Positions 47,385 through 58,290 of a DNA stretch of 64,000 bases are shown here, in pieces. Source of the DNA: Anseranas semipalmata (Eukaryota > Chordata > Aves > Anseriformes > Anseranatidae); assembly GCA_013399115.1 (NCBI GenBank), contig VXAA01001508.1:1171849-1235848 (forward strand). The letters are read 5' to 3'. The translations under genes were made by a program, and so were the position numbers. Every line of letters begins with the position of its first letter. Position 1 is the stretch's first letter. Below the pieces are notes generated by a model that saw only the letters and a list, made by a program, of their open reading frames with translations, made no database searches and was not told the DNA's origin.

Positions 47385-48374
47385 CCAACAAGCCCTCTCC
47401 AAAATACTTTGCAGAAACGACCAAAAAAAGAAATTCCTCGTTACTTCCACCACCAACTGCGCAGGACTGATGGGGAGATGAGGCAGTGCTTTAGCTCCGT
47501 AAGGGATGCCCGATGTGCGAGCGCCAGCGAGGCAGAAGGCAGCGTAAGTGGTGCTGGGAAAAGGACGGAGGTTCCTGCCCGTCAATATTCAGACCTGCTC
47601 TCACCAACAGAAAAGGAGACGCTGGAGCCCTGGAGCCCAGATCACGCTCTGCTCTGACCTTACACCAGCGCAAACCTTCAGGCAAGGCTGTGAAATCACC
47701 GAAGAAAAAAGGAAGAGACACTTGCCTGCTAACACCTTCACCGCATCCCTTGAAGCTTGGGTGACGGTGGAAGAGCTTCAGAAGGTGCCACCTGGCTGGT
47801 AAGCGATCTGGCGCTGGGCAGAGCCTTGGCTCCTGCTTGAGCCGGCATTTGAATTCAGAAGAAACCCGGGCACAGGCTCAGGCACCGCGCTCCCCCTGCT
47901 CCCACCTGCGCGCTGCACGATGTGGCGGGACGGCCCCGAGCACTGCCGCCTTCCCCAGCTCCCCATGGCACTGGGCCCCAGGGAAGGGGTTTGGCCCTCA
48001 AACGGGTTCTGCCTCGGAGCTCCGAGGTCAGGAGAGGCTGTGAGGTGTCACTGGCCACCTGCTTGTCACCTGCTTGCTGCAGGCCCGCAGTCTGGCCCCC
48101 GTGGCTCACCCCGGGCTGAGAATCTTCTGCGCTTCTTGTGGGGCCTTGCCACCCCTTTCCACCCTCTAGACATAAAGGGATGAAAACGGGAGGAACAAAC
48201 ATGGGGAAAAATACCTCTATTCATATTGGTGGGTTTTATTTTTAGGTCAGTCTTAAAAGTTTCCTTTCAGTTTTCCACCCTTCATTTTGGTTTCCTGTTG
48301 TTTTTCATCATAATGAAGTTACAATCTGAAACAAAGGAGAAAAAACCAACTTTCAAGCAGGCCTTTTCTTGTTG

Positions 48375-48389
48375 TTTTTTTTTTTTTTT
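48375..48389. repeat. T15 homopolymer
   Basis: Fifteen consecutive T. Confidence 0.85.
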
Positions 48390-51300
48390 CACTTAAAGCT
48401 GCCGCAATACTTAAAGTTACTAAAATGAGGAAAAATTGCCGCTTTTTTCCCACAAAAAGCCTGTTTCAAAGAATCAGCGTTTTCTGATAAGAAATGGTTT
48501 GTTGAAAATGTCCCGACCAGCGCTATTACTGAGCACGAGCATCGTCCTGCTAATGCTCCACCTCCTGGGGGAGGGCGCAAGTCACTTTTGCCCCAAAACA
48601 GACACCAGCTGGGGTTCAGGCTGGATCTATTCTTCTCTCATGCCACAGTGAACAATGCCCAAAGAAACTAACGGATTTCCTGTGCCAAATTCAAGATCAA
48701 AAGTCATCCGTGTGCCACTGCGATGGGGTCTGTTCAGAAAGATGGGTACTGCCAGAGTACTAAGCGGTATTATAAAAATTTCCACTTTTCCCCTGCCCCA
48801 AACGTTAGTTTTAACCTACACATCACGACCAGCTCTACTAGTGGAGGTGGTGCTGTGCCCAAAAGCCCAGCAGCACTGGGGCACTGTGCCTCTGGCACTA
48901 CCTCTGCCCGCAGCCAGGCCTTGTTCTCCCGGCTGGAGGACCGAACGTACGCACATCACTCCCTTCCAGCTCTGGCACAAGCACGGCCACGATTAGGCTT
49001 CTCTAAAACGATGGGCAGACCTGTCCTCGGAGACGTGGGGGCCACCCCAGCACCTGGCAGACAGACACAGCAGCAAGGTACAGATGTGCCATAGAAGCTT
49101 CTAGCTCAAGCTCTAATTCTCCTTCCTGGGGGTGTCAGCTAACGCCGGGAGGTCAGAGTGGCTCAAAGCGCACGCTTCCCGAAGGAGAATCAGATCCCGC
49201 TATCCATTTTAAGGTGTCGTTGTGTGAAAAAGAACAGCATCAAACCCTGGAAACAACCTCACTTCCCTGCCCAGGCCCCTCTCCATGTGACGCGGCGGCT
49301 GGCAGAAGATGGAGCCGATCTGCAAAATGAGCATCTCCATGGAGATAAGCTGAGAGCGCGAGAAGGTCAGAGCCAAAGCGTCAGGAGCAGCAAAGGAGTT
49401 CTTCAAACTTCATTTCCTTCCACAGCAATCACTTGATGGAGATTTGTTGAACGTGACACCTGGCTGCCTCGCGTTGCCGACTCAAATGAGGAGACAAAAG
49501 AGGAAGCTAATTGTTTCCAATGCATTCAAGTTTAATACAGTGCATTTTTAATTAGGGCTCTAAAGGGGAAGGGAATCAATTACCTCTCGCAGAGGCAGAC
49601 GCCAGTGGCAGGTGATGCCGTGCGGAGAAGAGGAATTGCAGCAGGATGCCAGCGCTCCTGATGAGGAGCGGGCCCGTGCGTCAGGTACTCTTGGTAGCTC
49701 CAAGGAAGCTCGCCACAAAGTGGCACTGGGACATCATCCAAGGGGACAAGATCAGGACCAGACACTGTTGAACCACCCCACCCGGGAGGTGCCCTTGTGC
49801 CTGAGCATCGTTATAACCCCTAGGGAGCATCTGCTCTCCAGGGCCTGAGGCAGGGATAAAGACCTCTGACAGAAACCACCAGGAACACCCCTTCCCACAA
49901 CCATGGTGAGATCTGGGCCCCTTTAAGACACCTTGTTCCTTATTTGAGCAGGATTGGGAAAGCCCAAAATCTATTGCTTGATAGGTGCTCGGTGACCTGT
50001 TCCGGGGGAGAGGGAAACGAGGGCACTGTCACAGCCTGGATCCTGATCTCCAGAGACTTCCATGCTGGAAGCACCATCCCAGTGAGCTGGCACTGAAGGG
50101 ACACCAGTGAGCAAACACAGCAAGCCCGACAACTCGTTCTAAGAGGCAAATCCCTATAGCGTGCTGTTGAAACACAACCATATACAGCGAGAAGCTGGTA
50201 TTGCTAAAAACTTCTGTTCAGATTGTTCTGCAGGCTGAAGCTCAGGTCTCCAAGGAACTCAATTTCATGCCTTTAATGAGAATTGTATTTCCTAAAGGAA
50301 GGAACCAAAATCCTTCAATTCAGTGGAATGTATTGCAACAGCAGACAGGGCTCAGGATCCTGCATTCTCAGTACCCTTACATTCAGGCTTTGCCAGGCAA
50401 AAATCACAGTCTTTTTCATGTCTTTCAACAGGACACTTTGGGATACACCGAATTTATTCTCTTTGGTTATGAATGACTTCAGGGCTAGATTACCCGTACC
50501 ACCTGAGAGACCCTACAGCACCTAAACACCTGCATGGGGCTGGCAGAAACAGCAGAGGACCAAGAGGGGAGACTTGATGCTTCCTCAAAACATACCGGAT
50601 ACCTCTTTCTAGACAACTGAAAGCAGTCAGTGTCTGACAAGTTTAGCATGTGCTTGATGCAAGTCCCAGTTCAGCTGTAAAACAAGACAAGGCCTTCAAG
50701 CCTGTACAATGCTTCAGCAAGTCTGAGGATACAAATTAGCTCCTAAAAATAAGTCAGAATGTTTTGATTGTGAGGCTGGAGCTAACCTAGTATGAGACAT
50801 TTGGAGCCAGGAAGAGTAAGACGCAAACAGTATCCATTAAATGAAATGGTGTGTACAGACTGAGTGCTCAAGAAATAAATCCAGTGGTGAAATTCACCTT
50901 ACCCATGTATGACTGAGAGCAGGACTTCATTGCCTGGAAGAATGCATTTTTTCGCTTTACCTTTCTTTCTTTCTCTGTCTATTCTATTTCTTCACATTTT
51001 CTCAATGAATCTCTAGAAGATGCTGTTTATGGACAAAATGGAGCATGCTTCATGAAAGATTTATTAATCAGAACTGCCAAATTCATAATTACTTTCTGGG
51101 CACTGAAATTGTTTGGCCTTATCAAATAAATGAGAATAACCACCGATTATTGTTTTTGGAGAAAGTAGTAGCTGGTAATAAGGAAGAAACATGCACATAT
51201 GAGAAAGAGAAAGATAATATAAATGGACATAGATGTGTTCATATAGTTGTCTGAATGGTCAAATGACTCATCTGTCCCAAAAAAGAAACATAATTTCCAT

Positions 51301-52109
51301 ATTATGAGGCACTGAAGCAAGACAGTAGTACTTTCACTCTAACAGATAGAGGGACTTCATTTGTTTCCCCGATCCTCTTCTGTCACTGCACAGTTTTATG
51401 GTTCAGAAGCAGTTGGCTTTTCCTTTTGTTGTTTTAAGTTTAAAAATAGGAACCTTTATTCCACAGAAATTAGTGACATTTAACGCCAGCAAACCCAAAA
51501 AAACTTTAACTTTTGAAGGTCCTGCACCTCCAGCCATAGACTCAGTGGCCACATCTGATGCACAGATGCAACCCTACAGCAATTTTTTCCATAAGCGTTT
51601 AGAGGCTTATCACACAGACAGGTCCTGAGGTTTCTGAAAGTTATAAGACATACCAACTTCCCGTTAGAAAACTGTCACCACATGCAGGTGCTCTGGCAAA
51701 TACAAAGAGCTGCAAATACAAAGATCTAGGAAAACTTGGCAACAGGCATGGGACACCCAGCTTGGAGCGAAAAAAGCATCAGAGCCTCCAAAAAAATGAA
51801 GCTGCTTGTGGCCACCTGCTTTTTAAGCATGGAAAAACACACCTGTCTTTATGGACGTGACTTCAGGTGCTCTTGGAAATTTTCCTTGGACTTGCCCAAA
51901 GTGGCTCTGTGCTCGCCCCAGCTGCAGGCCCCGAGGCTGCTGCCAGTCCTGCAGGAGTCCTGCAGCGCTCGAGCGAGGGCACAGCGATGAACTCTACTCC
52001 ATGCTGCTAACGTGGGGACTCCTCTCCTGCCCTCTTCCCAGGTTTTACAGATTTTCTCCTCCTCTCCTCCCATGATGATTTATGGGGGGAAAAAGTATAA
52101 TTCTAAAAT

Positions 52110-52400
52110 GAATAATTGATATTCTTTCAAAGCTATCTCCTTTACTCTACTTGTTCTCTTAATTTACTTGGTTTATACCAACTGATGACAGAAGCCTATT
52201 GTTTTGCTGAAACATTAACTTCACAAAGTCATTCCGCTCCCATCTGCAGCACTAAAATTAATGATTCCCTCTGCAACATCTGTTTAATTAACTATCGGCA
52301 CCATAGAAGAGGCATCCAAATACCCCAGCGACTAAATCAGCCTCAAATTAGGGAAATACGATGTTAAATTGTATCAGAGAGAAGCAGAGATTATCCTTTT
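52110..52400. promoter_or_regulatory. AT-rich candidate conserved non-coding element
   Basis: AT-rich, non-repetitive sequence with homeodomain-type words (GAATAATTGATA, TTAATTTACTTGG, AAAATTAATGATT, GTTTAATTAACT) lies just upstream of the GC-rich X-box segment. The composition is typical of vertebrate enhancers. Inference only. Confidence 0.3.
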
Positions 52401-53000
52401 GAGCACTGACATTCATTAGCTACCAGCCACCCCATGTATCTTCATAATGAAAAAGTGTCAGCAGCTCTTCGCCGTAAAGTTTTCATTTAAGGGCTGCTGC
52501 TCCTCCAGCCACAGCGATCGGAAAGAGGAGGGGGTGGAGAGACGTGAGCGAGCTCCAGCCGGTGCTCCATCACCCTTGCCGATGGATCTGCTGCTGGGAA
52601 GAAAGGTAAAGGTGAAACAGCGCTGCCACCGAGCGCTCCCGGCGTGGCCATCGCGCCTGCTTCCCGAGCAGCCGGCCGTTTTCTCCAAAGACAGCAGGAC
52701 TCGCTGCAAACGCTGCCACTGGGACGGGGTACGGCTGGGGACGCCCCCGAAGGCACCGGGCTCTCGGTTAACCTCTAAGAGAGGGATGGGTGAAAGCAGC
52801 TTGAAGAGGGGAGGGAAAGAGGTTTGGATCCCCAGTGACGTCTCCAAAGCACCTGGGAGTGTTTAAAAGGTTCCCTACAGACTCGGGACTGCCAATGTAC
52901 CCGCACGTCCCATGTTGCACGCACAAAACAAGGGGCCGATTTAACAGGTTTGGGGGTTTTTTAAACTTTTTTTTTCCTCTACTTTGAACTCCCCTTTTAC

Positions 53001-53014
53001 GTTGCCATGGCAAC
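53001..53014. promoter_or_regulatory. Perfect palindromic RFX X-box
   Basis: GTTGCCATGGCAAC is an exact palindrome and matches the RFX-family X-box consensus GTNRCC(0-3 N)RGYAAC at every defined position. Both half-sites are intact, which gives the highest-affinity class of site for RFX dimers. Confidence 0.75.
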
Positions 53015-53108
53015 AAATGCAGCGTGAAATTGCAAGTTTGCAAAATGCAGGAAGTCAGCAGGCATCCGAAACGCACGGCCCCGGCGACGAGAAGCAGCGG
53101 AGCAAGGT

Positions 53109-53142
53109 GGGGACACAGGGCGGGAGCAGGCGGGGCGGGGGG
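53109..53142 (+). promoter_or_regulatory. G-quadruplex motif with SP1 box
   Basis: Five guanine runs (4, 3, 3, 4 and 6 G) with loops of 5, 1, 7 and 1 bases satisfy the usual quadruplex pattern. The last two runs form GGGGCGGGG, an SP1/KLF box. Confidence 0.7.
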
Positions 53143-55363
53143 CAGCTGTACAGCGGGGGCTCCACGACGTGGCTGTACTTACTAAAACATGTCTCCAGCC
53201 AGCAGTCGGCTAGCTAGCCAGACTTGCTACCTCGGATGAACTTTCCCCAAAAAAAGGCGCACTCTGGGGATTTTAGCCACTTCACAGACAAGTGGGAAAG
53301 TGTTAGGTGGTTCGCTTTGAGGAATGAGCCTGAACTCCTGGAAGCACTGAAATAACTCTAAGCTTCTTCTCTAATGCATGAGCTCGGGTCAGGAAAGTGC
53401 ATCCGCCGAGTCCTCTGGGGTGAGATTTTTCAGAAGCATACCAAGCCCGGGGCTCAGTGCCCACAAGGGCCAGACTTTCATCAGAGTTCAGTTCCCATTT
53501 AGGCAGCTAATTAATCTTTGCAAACACCTCAAAGTATCTAAACTGCATCTGCAGCTGTGATGTAGCCCTGAAGAATGGATATGACTAAACAAAAGCTTCA
53601 CAGTTCAAAAATCCATTTCCTCTCTCTTTGGAATCATATCTGCTGGCTTTCTTGGCAAACCATTTCTGGTTGTTGCTTCTTGGCTTAAAGAACCATTGCA
53701 CGCTTGAAAGACTGCCCTGAAATCCAGCCTCTACCTTGTCTTCAGATCGAACACATCCTTAGGTACCAGGGAGGAGCTGAATTTGGCCTCCTTCACACCT
53801 GTTCAACAAGGCAATAGACAACCAGAGACAACCTGTTGGCACATTGGGCACATTTATAAATGGTGAATATCTGTGGGAACACAAAGAGAGTGAACGAGCC
53901 TGCTGTTAGACAGCAGTCAGACGCAGCACCCTTTTTTCAGGAGGAGAAGGTCAATAAACATAATTACTTTTCTAACAGAACAGTGTTACCCTCAACTTTC
54001 ACTGCAGTTAAGCACTTTTAGTCCTTTCCTTCCCACCTTTCCCTAGAGATCCCTGCTATTGGTCCCAGCTGCCAACTACAACTCATCATTAATTAGGTTT
54101 TTCCATAGGTTGGTTTCCACCATTATGCGTTCTCTTGTTTCCTAGCAAAGACATAACGGCTAAAATTAGTCTTGGTTTAAGGACAGCAAAGGTGTCTGTG
54201 TCTCCATGGAAGACGCTCCTCTGTGTTCCTTTGAATAAACTTTCAAAGTCAAACCTCACTGAAGTTCTAGATAATTTTATCTAATTCATGGTGAGAACGT
54301 TTAAGACCACTACAAGTAGCTTTGATTTATTTGCTTTAAAACTTAATTCAGAATAATATACTCCGCTAATCAAAACCCTGCCTTGCTGAGAAGAGGCGCC
54401 TCCATGGCTCCAGCAGCAGGAAAATTGTTTCTTCCCATGCAGAACATATCTACAGTTGTGACACCCATGCACGCAGCACACGAGGCAGCGGGGCCGGCAG
54501 TTGCTTTCCCAGTGCTGCGTGCGCTGAGGTTATTGGCAGAACTCTACTGACAGAGCATGTAGAGAATGTACCAAACCACATTTAAAAGTGTGACATGAAA
54601 TTCAAAAGCAGCCAGGGGAATTACAACACTCTGTAGCAGGATAAGATGCTAAAGGAGCATGAAACACATGCCATGCTTAATGTGATTTTTTTTTTTTTTT
54701 AAGACTGTTTCCTTTCCAAGCTTGCCAAGGAACACATTGCACTGTCAGAGCACAACCTTAGACATGAACAGCCGTGGCAACAGCGGTGAGGTGGATACAG
54801 AGCCAGAGACGGCACGGTCTGTGCTTCTGCCTAGATAAGGGAGGCCTATGAACACGGCTACAGCAGAACGCACAGAAACCACTCAACAGGCGGAAAGATG
54901 AGGGAGGAAAGCGGTATGCTAGGTGCAGAGGGTCTCAAGACCGGAATATTGCTGATAATGTAAGGAGAAGGAAGATAAGGAGATTGAAGGCTTCCAATGA
55001 GAACGGCCCTTGAAGAGCCAGCAGTGGGAAATGAGGTATCAATCTACACCTGGCAAAACAGCACGTGGCTCTGAAATCCAGCAGATGGGGAGCTGGAGAT
55101 GGCTTGGGTTGTGCACAGAGAAGCCGGCGGGGACTGGACGGCCACTATGACAGAACTGCACACACATGAAGAGGACGGGGAAGCCACTGCCATACTGTGC
55201 TTGTAATTCTAAACAGGTCAGGGGAAGAGGTGGCCCTGAAATCAGCGCCAGAGCTGCGAATTGATTCCTGAGACTCCAAGTCCTTAGCCCATTATAACAA
55301 AAAATACTGACCTAAGAGGAACAGCTATGACTCTGTCTTTGCTATTATCCTCAAGGTTTGGAT

Positions 55364-55383
55364 TTATGTATTTATTTATTTAT
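55364..55383. repeat. (TATT)n microsatellite
   Basis: Short TATT tetranucleotide run. Confidence 0.8.
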
Positions 55384-56149
55384 CAAACACTGAGCTATGA
55401 CAAACAGAATGAGAAACACGGAGTACGCAAGAAGGCTCATAAAATCCTTTTCATATCTTTAATCAATCATGACTAGTGTATCTCCCGTACATTTTCCCAG
55501 TTTAAAATAGAATAAAGATGTCCCCTCACATACTAATCTTTCTCCGGGCAGCTCTGCTCCTCACATCAGCACAATGACCCAACCGGCACGGCTGTATTAA
55601 CAGATACGATCTAGTCTTTAATGGAGCTCAGCAGCTGGGATTAGCTACCTGTAACGCAGTTGGGGCTGCCAGGCACTGCACGACACTGCTAACACATTGC
55701 AAGTTATAGGCATCAATTCTTTCTAAGTGAAAAGGCATTTCAAATTCAAAACACTTCAAACCTAATAACAGGAAATTATCTTGATGGATCCCCTTCAACA
55801 CGTAAAAAAAATAAAGAGATGAGGAGAGAGGGGCAGGTGTCCGATCTAAACAAAATCACATCAACTCTGTTTTCTTTCTCTAGCTCACAGCAAAGCAGAA
55901 ACGTGGATTTGGATGTCAGGGAGGGAGAGCTGTGGAAATACAAGCCTGCTTAAGAAAGAAAGTTTGCAAACTGTGCTGTAACAGGAGAAAGCAAAAGTCT
56001 TCCTGCCTGGTTGGGTCAGGGCATAAAGCAGAAGCATTGGGCTAACCTGGCAGGGACTTCTTGCTTAAGAAGTGTGTTTGAAATGTCCCATGCAGCTCCT
56101 TAGGGTATTTTTCCTGGAATACTATAAACAAGCAGATGACAAAATTTAG

Positions 56150-56170
56150 AAAGAGAGAGAGAAAGAGAGA
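56150..56170 (+). repeat. (GA)n microsatellite
   Basis: Interrupted GA dinucleotide run immediately upstream of the AP-1/MARE-type motif cluster. Confidence 0.8.
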
Positions 56171-56191
56171 ATTAATTCATAACACCAAAGG

Positions 56192-56580
56192 AAGCTGAGT
56201 CAGGAGTTCAGTTTTTTTACTCAGCTTTCACTTTCGGAGATGCCCAATCTGGACATCCTTAATGAGACCTGATTTTTCAGATCAGAAGACAGTCGATGCT
56301 TCCTGAAAAGCGGGTCCTTTTTAACAGCATCCTTGTTAAAGTTGGGCCTCCAAAAGCGTGCACAATGTCTGAAAACATTGCCCCTTTAATCCTTGGCAAA
56401 GATCCAGGGCACCCTGCTGATAGCCAGAAAACCTTTGGCAGGCCGGGAGGTGAGAAGGAAGGGTCAGAGTCCAAGTGATGAACGCTGACAAGCTGAGTCA
56501 TTGATGAGCTGCGTGCTATCATCTATCATTTTTAAACCTAGCCTGTCTGAAAGCTTTCTGTGTTGTCAAGCTGAGTCATT
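56192..56580. promoter_or_regulatory. Cluster of GCTGAGTCA (AP-1/MARE-type) motifs
   Basis: AAGCTGAGTCA occurs at 56192-56202, 56490-56500 and 56568-56578. The last two share the 14-mer CAAGCTGAGTCATT (56489-56502 and 56567-56580), 78 bases apart. An inverted near-copy, ACTCAGCTT, is at 56219-56227. Each perfect copy holds a TGAGTCA AP-1 core with the GC flank of a large-Maf half-site. Clustering suggests an enhancer responsive to AP-1, Maf or NRF factors, but this rests on motifs only. Confidence 0.4.
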
Positions 56581-58229
56581 TCTGCCCATGAAAGAGAGGG
56601 CTAGGGAGGGGGACCTTATTTCATCTCTCAGTGCTGTGGCTATGCACTAATCCTGCTGCTGTCCCCTATTCACCACATCTGGCTGCCCCTCTCCTTCCTG
56701 GCACGTGAATCGGCCGAGCCACCGTCTGACATCCCAGAAAGAACAAAGCCTCCCTGAGCTGGCGAAAGAGTCCCCCAAGGAAACAAAAAGGGACTGAAAA
56801 CAAATCGAAAGCAAGACAGACAAACCAAAAGGCAGATTTTGCTTTTAGCACATTTTCGGAAGAGGAGGGGAGAGAAGTCCCTTATGGCCAGGAACCTGCA
56901 CTGCTGTTGGATTTCCAGCTCAAACCAGAAGCCCAGGGGAAAGACAGCTCTTCACCACCTGTCAGGAGGGATTGCAAACACAACAAAGTCGCTTGTAGGA
57001 AAACAGTGCAGGATAGTCATTTGAGACTGCCTCATTAGTCATACAGCATTTGCACATGCTGATGGCTGAAGGCAAAATATGACCTTAAGTTACATTATCA
57101 CACCAAACACAGTGTCTTTCTTTGCAAGGAGAGAACAAGAGAGCGGATGTACTGCACGAGATGCGAGGGATGGGGCTTTGATGGCGACAAGATGTTACAG
57201 CAGCAGTGAAGGTGGATGTCCTTGATTCTCTCTTCTGTTGGGGTGCCAGCTCCGACTGGGACCGCGCCAGGCGCTGCATACAGGCACTCAGCAAACATGC
57301 TCTGCTCCTTCCACCCTACATACTTGATGTCTCCCACCGGGTGAACAATGGCAACAGACAAGACAGTCCGAGGCAGCAGTGGGATGACATTAAAGTTGTT
57401 GGGAATGCAATTCTTCCCCCAAAAAAGTCAAAGCAGAAACTAGCGCTGTTAGAAAAAGGAAGGAGGGGAGCGTTTCACAAAGTGCTAAGCATCCAGTCAA
57501 CCAGAACCGAGTGCTCTGAAAACACTATCCCCACATTCGCGGAAAGCGACGCTTGCCTTCATGCAGAGCGTGAGCCCTGCGTACTGTTTTATTCAAAGAA
57601 GAGAGTGTGACTTAAGTGCTGTGAAAGGCTGGGTGATGGCAAGGCACACGATCGACTTCAAGTGCAGCTCCGTGTTGTCTTTTCCTGGTTTTCACACACC
57701 ACTGGGGTGGGTTTGGGTTTCTTCCAGCACCCAGAAAGAAATTCAAATCCTAAGCTTGCCTATCAGCTGACCCAAGGCTTGTTTTCTTTTCTACTGTGGA
57801 GAACAAGGACACTTTCTATTTAAAATTAGAGCTAGAGTAAGATTTTTTAAAGTACTATGTGACTAAGGTCGCTCGATCAGATCAGCTTTTGGTCTCTAGC
57901 AGAGCTCCATCCCAGTGCTCCAAGGGCTGCAGATGTGCAGTTCTCTATGTCCACACATTCCCTCCACCTTCCCACTGAAGACTAAAGGCATCAGATGCAA
58001 TAAAGAGTGTAAAGGAGGCTATAAATACAGGTTTAACCTAATAGAGTGAATGCAAAGTGCTGAGGAGAGCTTTGTAAAGACTTCTTTAAAGTTTTTTCAT
58101 CAGTAACATTTGTGCTTCTCTTGTTCTGGGTCTTGACATATTTCACATCTATTTTTAGGCTTGGAACGTAGGAAGAATGGGTTTTAATGGGAACCTGCTT
58201 TTAATGGCCTCCTGCTTCTGGGAAAACAG
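56581..58229. other. Gene-free stretch
   Basis: No exon, RNA gene or repeat recognised. A 134-codon plus-strand frame (57206-57610) has no family features and is within the chance range. Confidence 0.45.
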
Positions 58230-58290
58230 AGAATCACAGAATGGTCTGGGTTGGAAGGGACCTTAAGATCACCTGGTTCCGACCCCCCAC
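58230..58290 (-). mobile_element. CR1 LINE, extreme 3' end only
   Basis: AGAATCACAGAATGGTCTGG followed by 'gttggaagggaccttaagatcacctggttccgacccccc' is the reverse complement of the conserved CR1 3' UTR end ('...ggttggaa..agatgatcttaaggtcccttccaacc...attctgtgattct'). Only about 60 bases can be recognised, so this copy is very severely 5'-truncated. Orientation minus. Compared with the relics it is fairly well preserved. Confidence 0.85.

Larger units (their letters stand above)
46426..52109. other. Gene-free stretch
   Basis: CT-rich sequence at about 46490-46625, a CpG cluster at 47030-47160 and A/T homopolymers are noted separately. Single-copy sequence makes up the rest. A 47-codon frame with a hydrophobic start at 48508-48651 is discussed as a finding. 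No exon is otherwise supported. Confidence 0.45.
52500..53175. promoter_or_regulatory. GC/CpG-rich segment around an RFX X-box, candidate promoter
   Basis: CpG density is raised at 52500-52770 (about 24 CpG by hand count) and again at 53070-53175. The intervening 100 bases include a T-run and a perfect X-box at 53001-53014. The downstream block has an SP1-type GGGGCGGGG (53132-53140) and a G-quadruplex motif. RFX X-boxes close to CpG-rich DNA are typical of promoters of ciliary genes and other RFX targets. No coding exon is recognised on either strand within several kilobases, so any transcript would begin with a non-coding exon or be a long non-coding RNA. Confidence 0.5.
53220..56190. other. 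Gene-free stretch
   Basis: No exon or recognised transposon. Contains T15 at 54686-54700 and (TATT)n at about 55364-55383. The purine-biased region at about 54770-55250 may be an unrecognised old repeat; it has no frame and no terminal structure I can identify. Confidence 0.45.

Noticed and set aside
52447..52866. 139-codon plus-strand frame near the X-box segment
   Set aside because: It overlaps minus-strand frames of similar length in CpG-rich DNA. No conserved pattern, and it lies on the opposite side of the X-box from the SP1/G-quadruplex block.
57206..57610. 134-codon plus-strand frame
   Set aside because: Within the length range expected by chance; no domain recognised.
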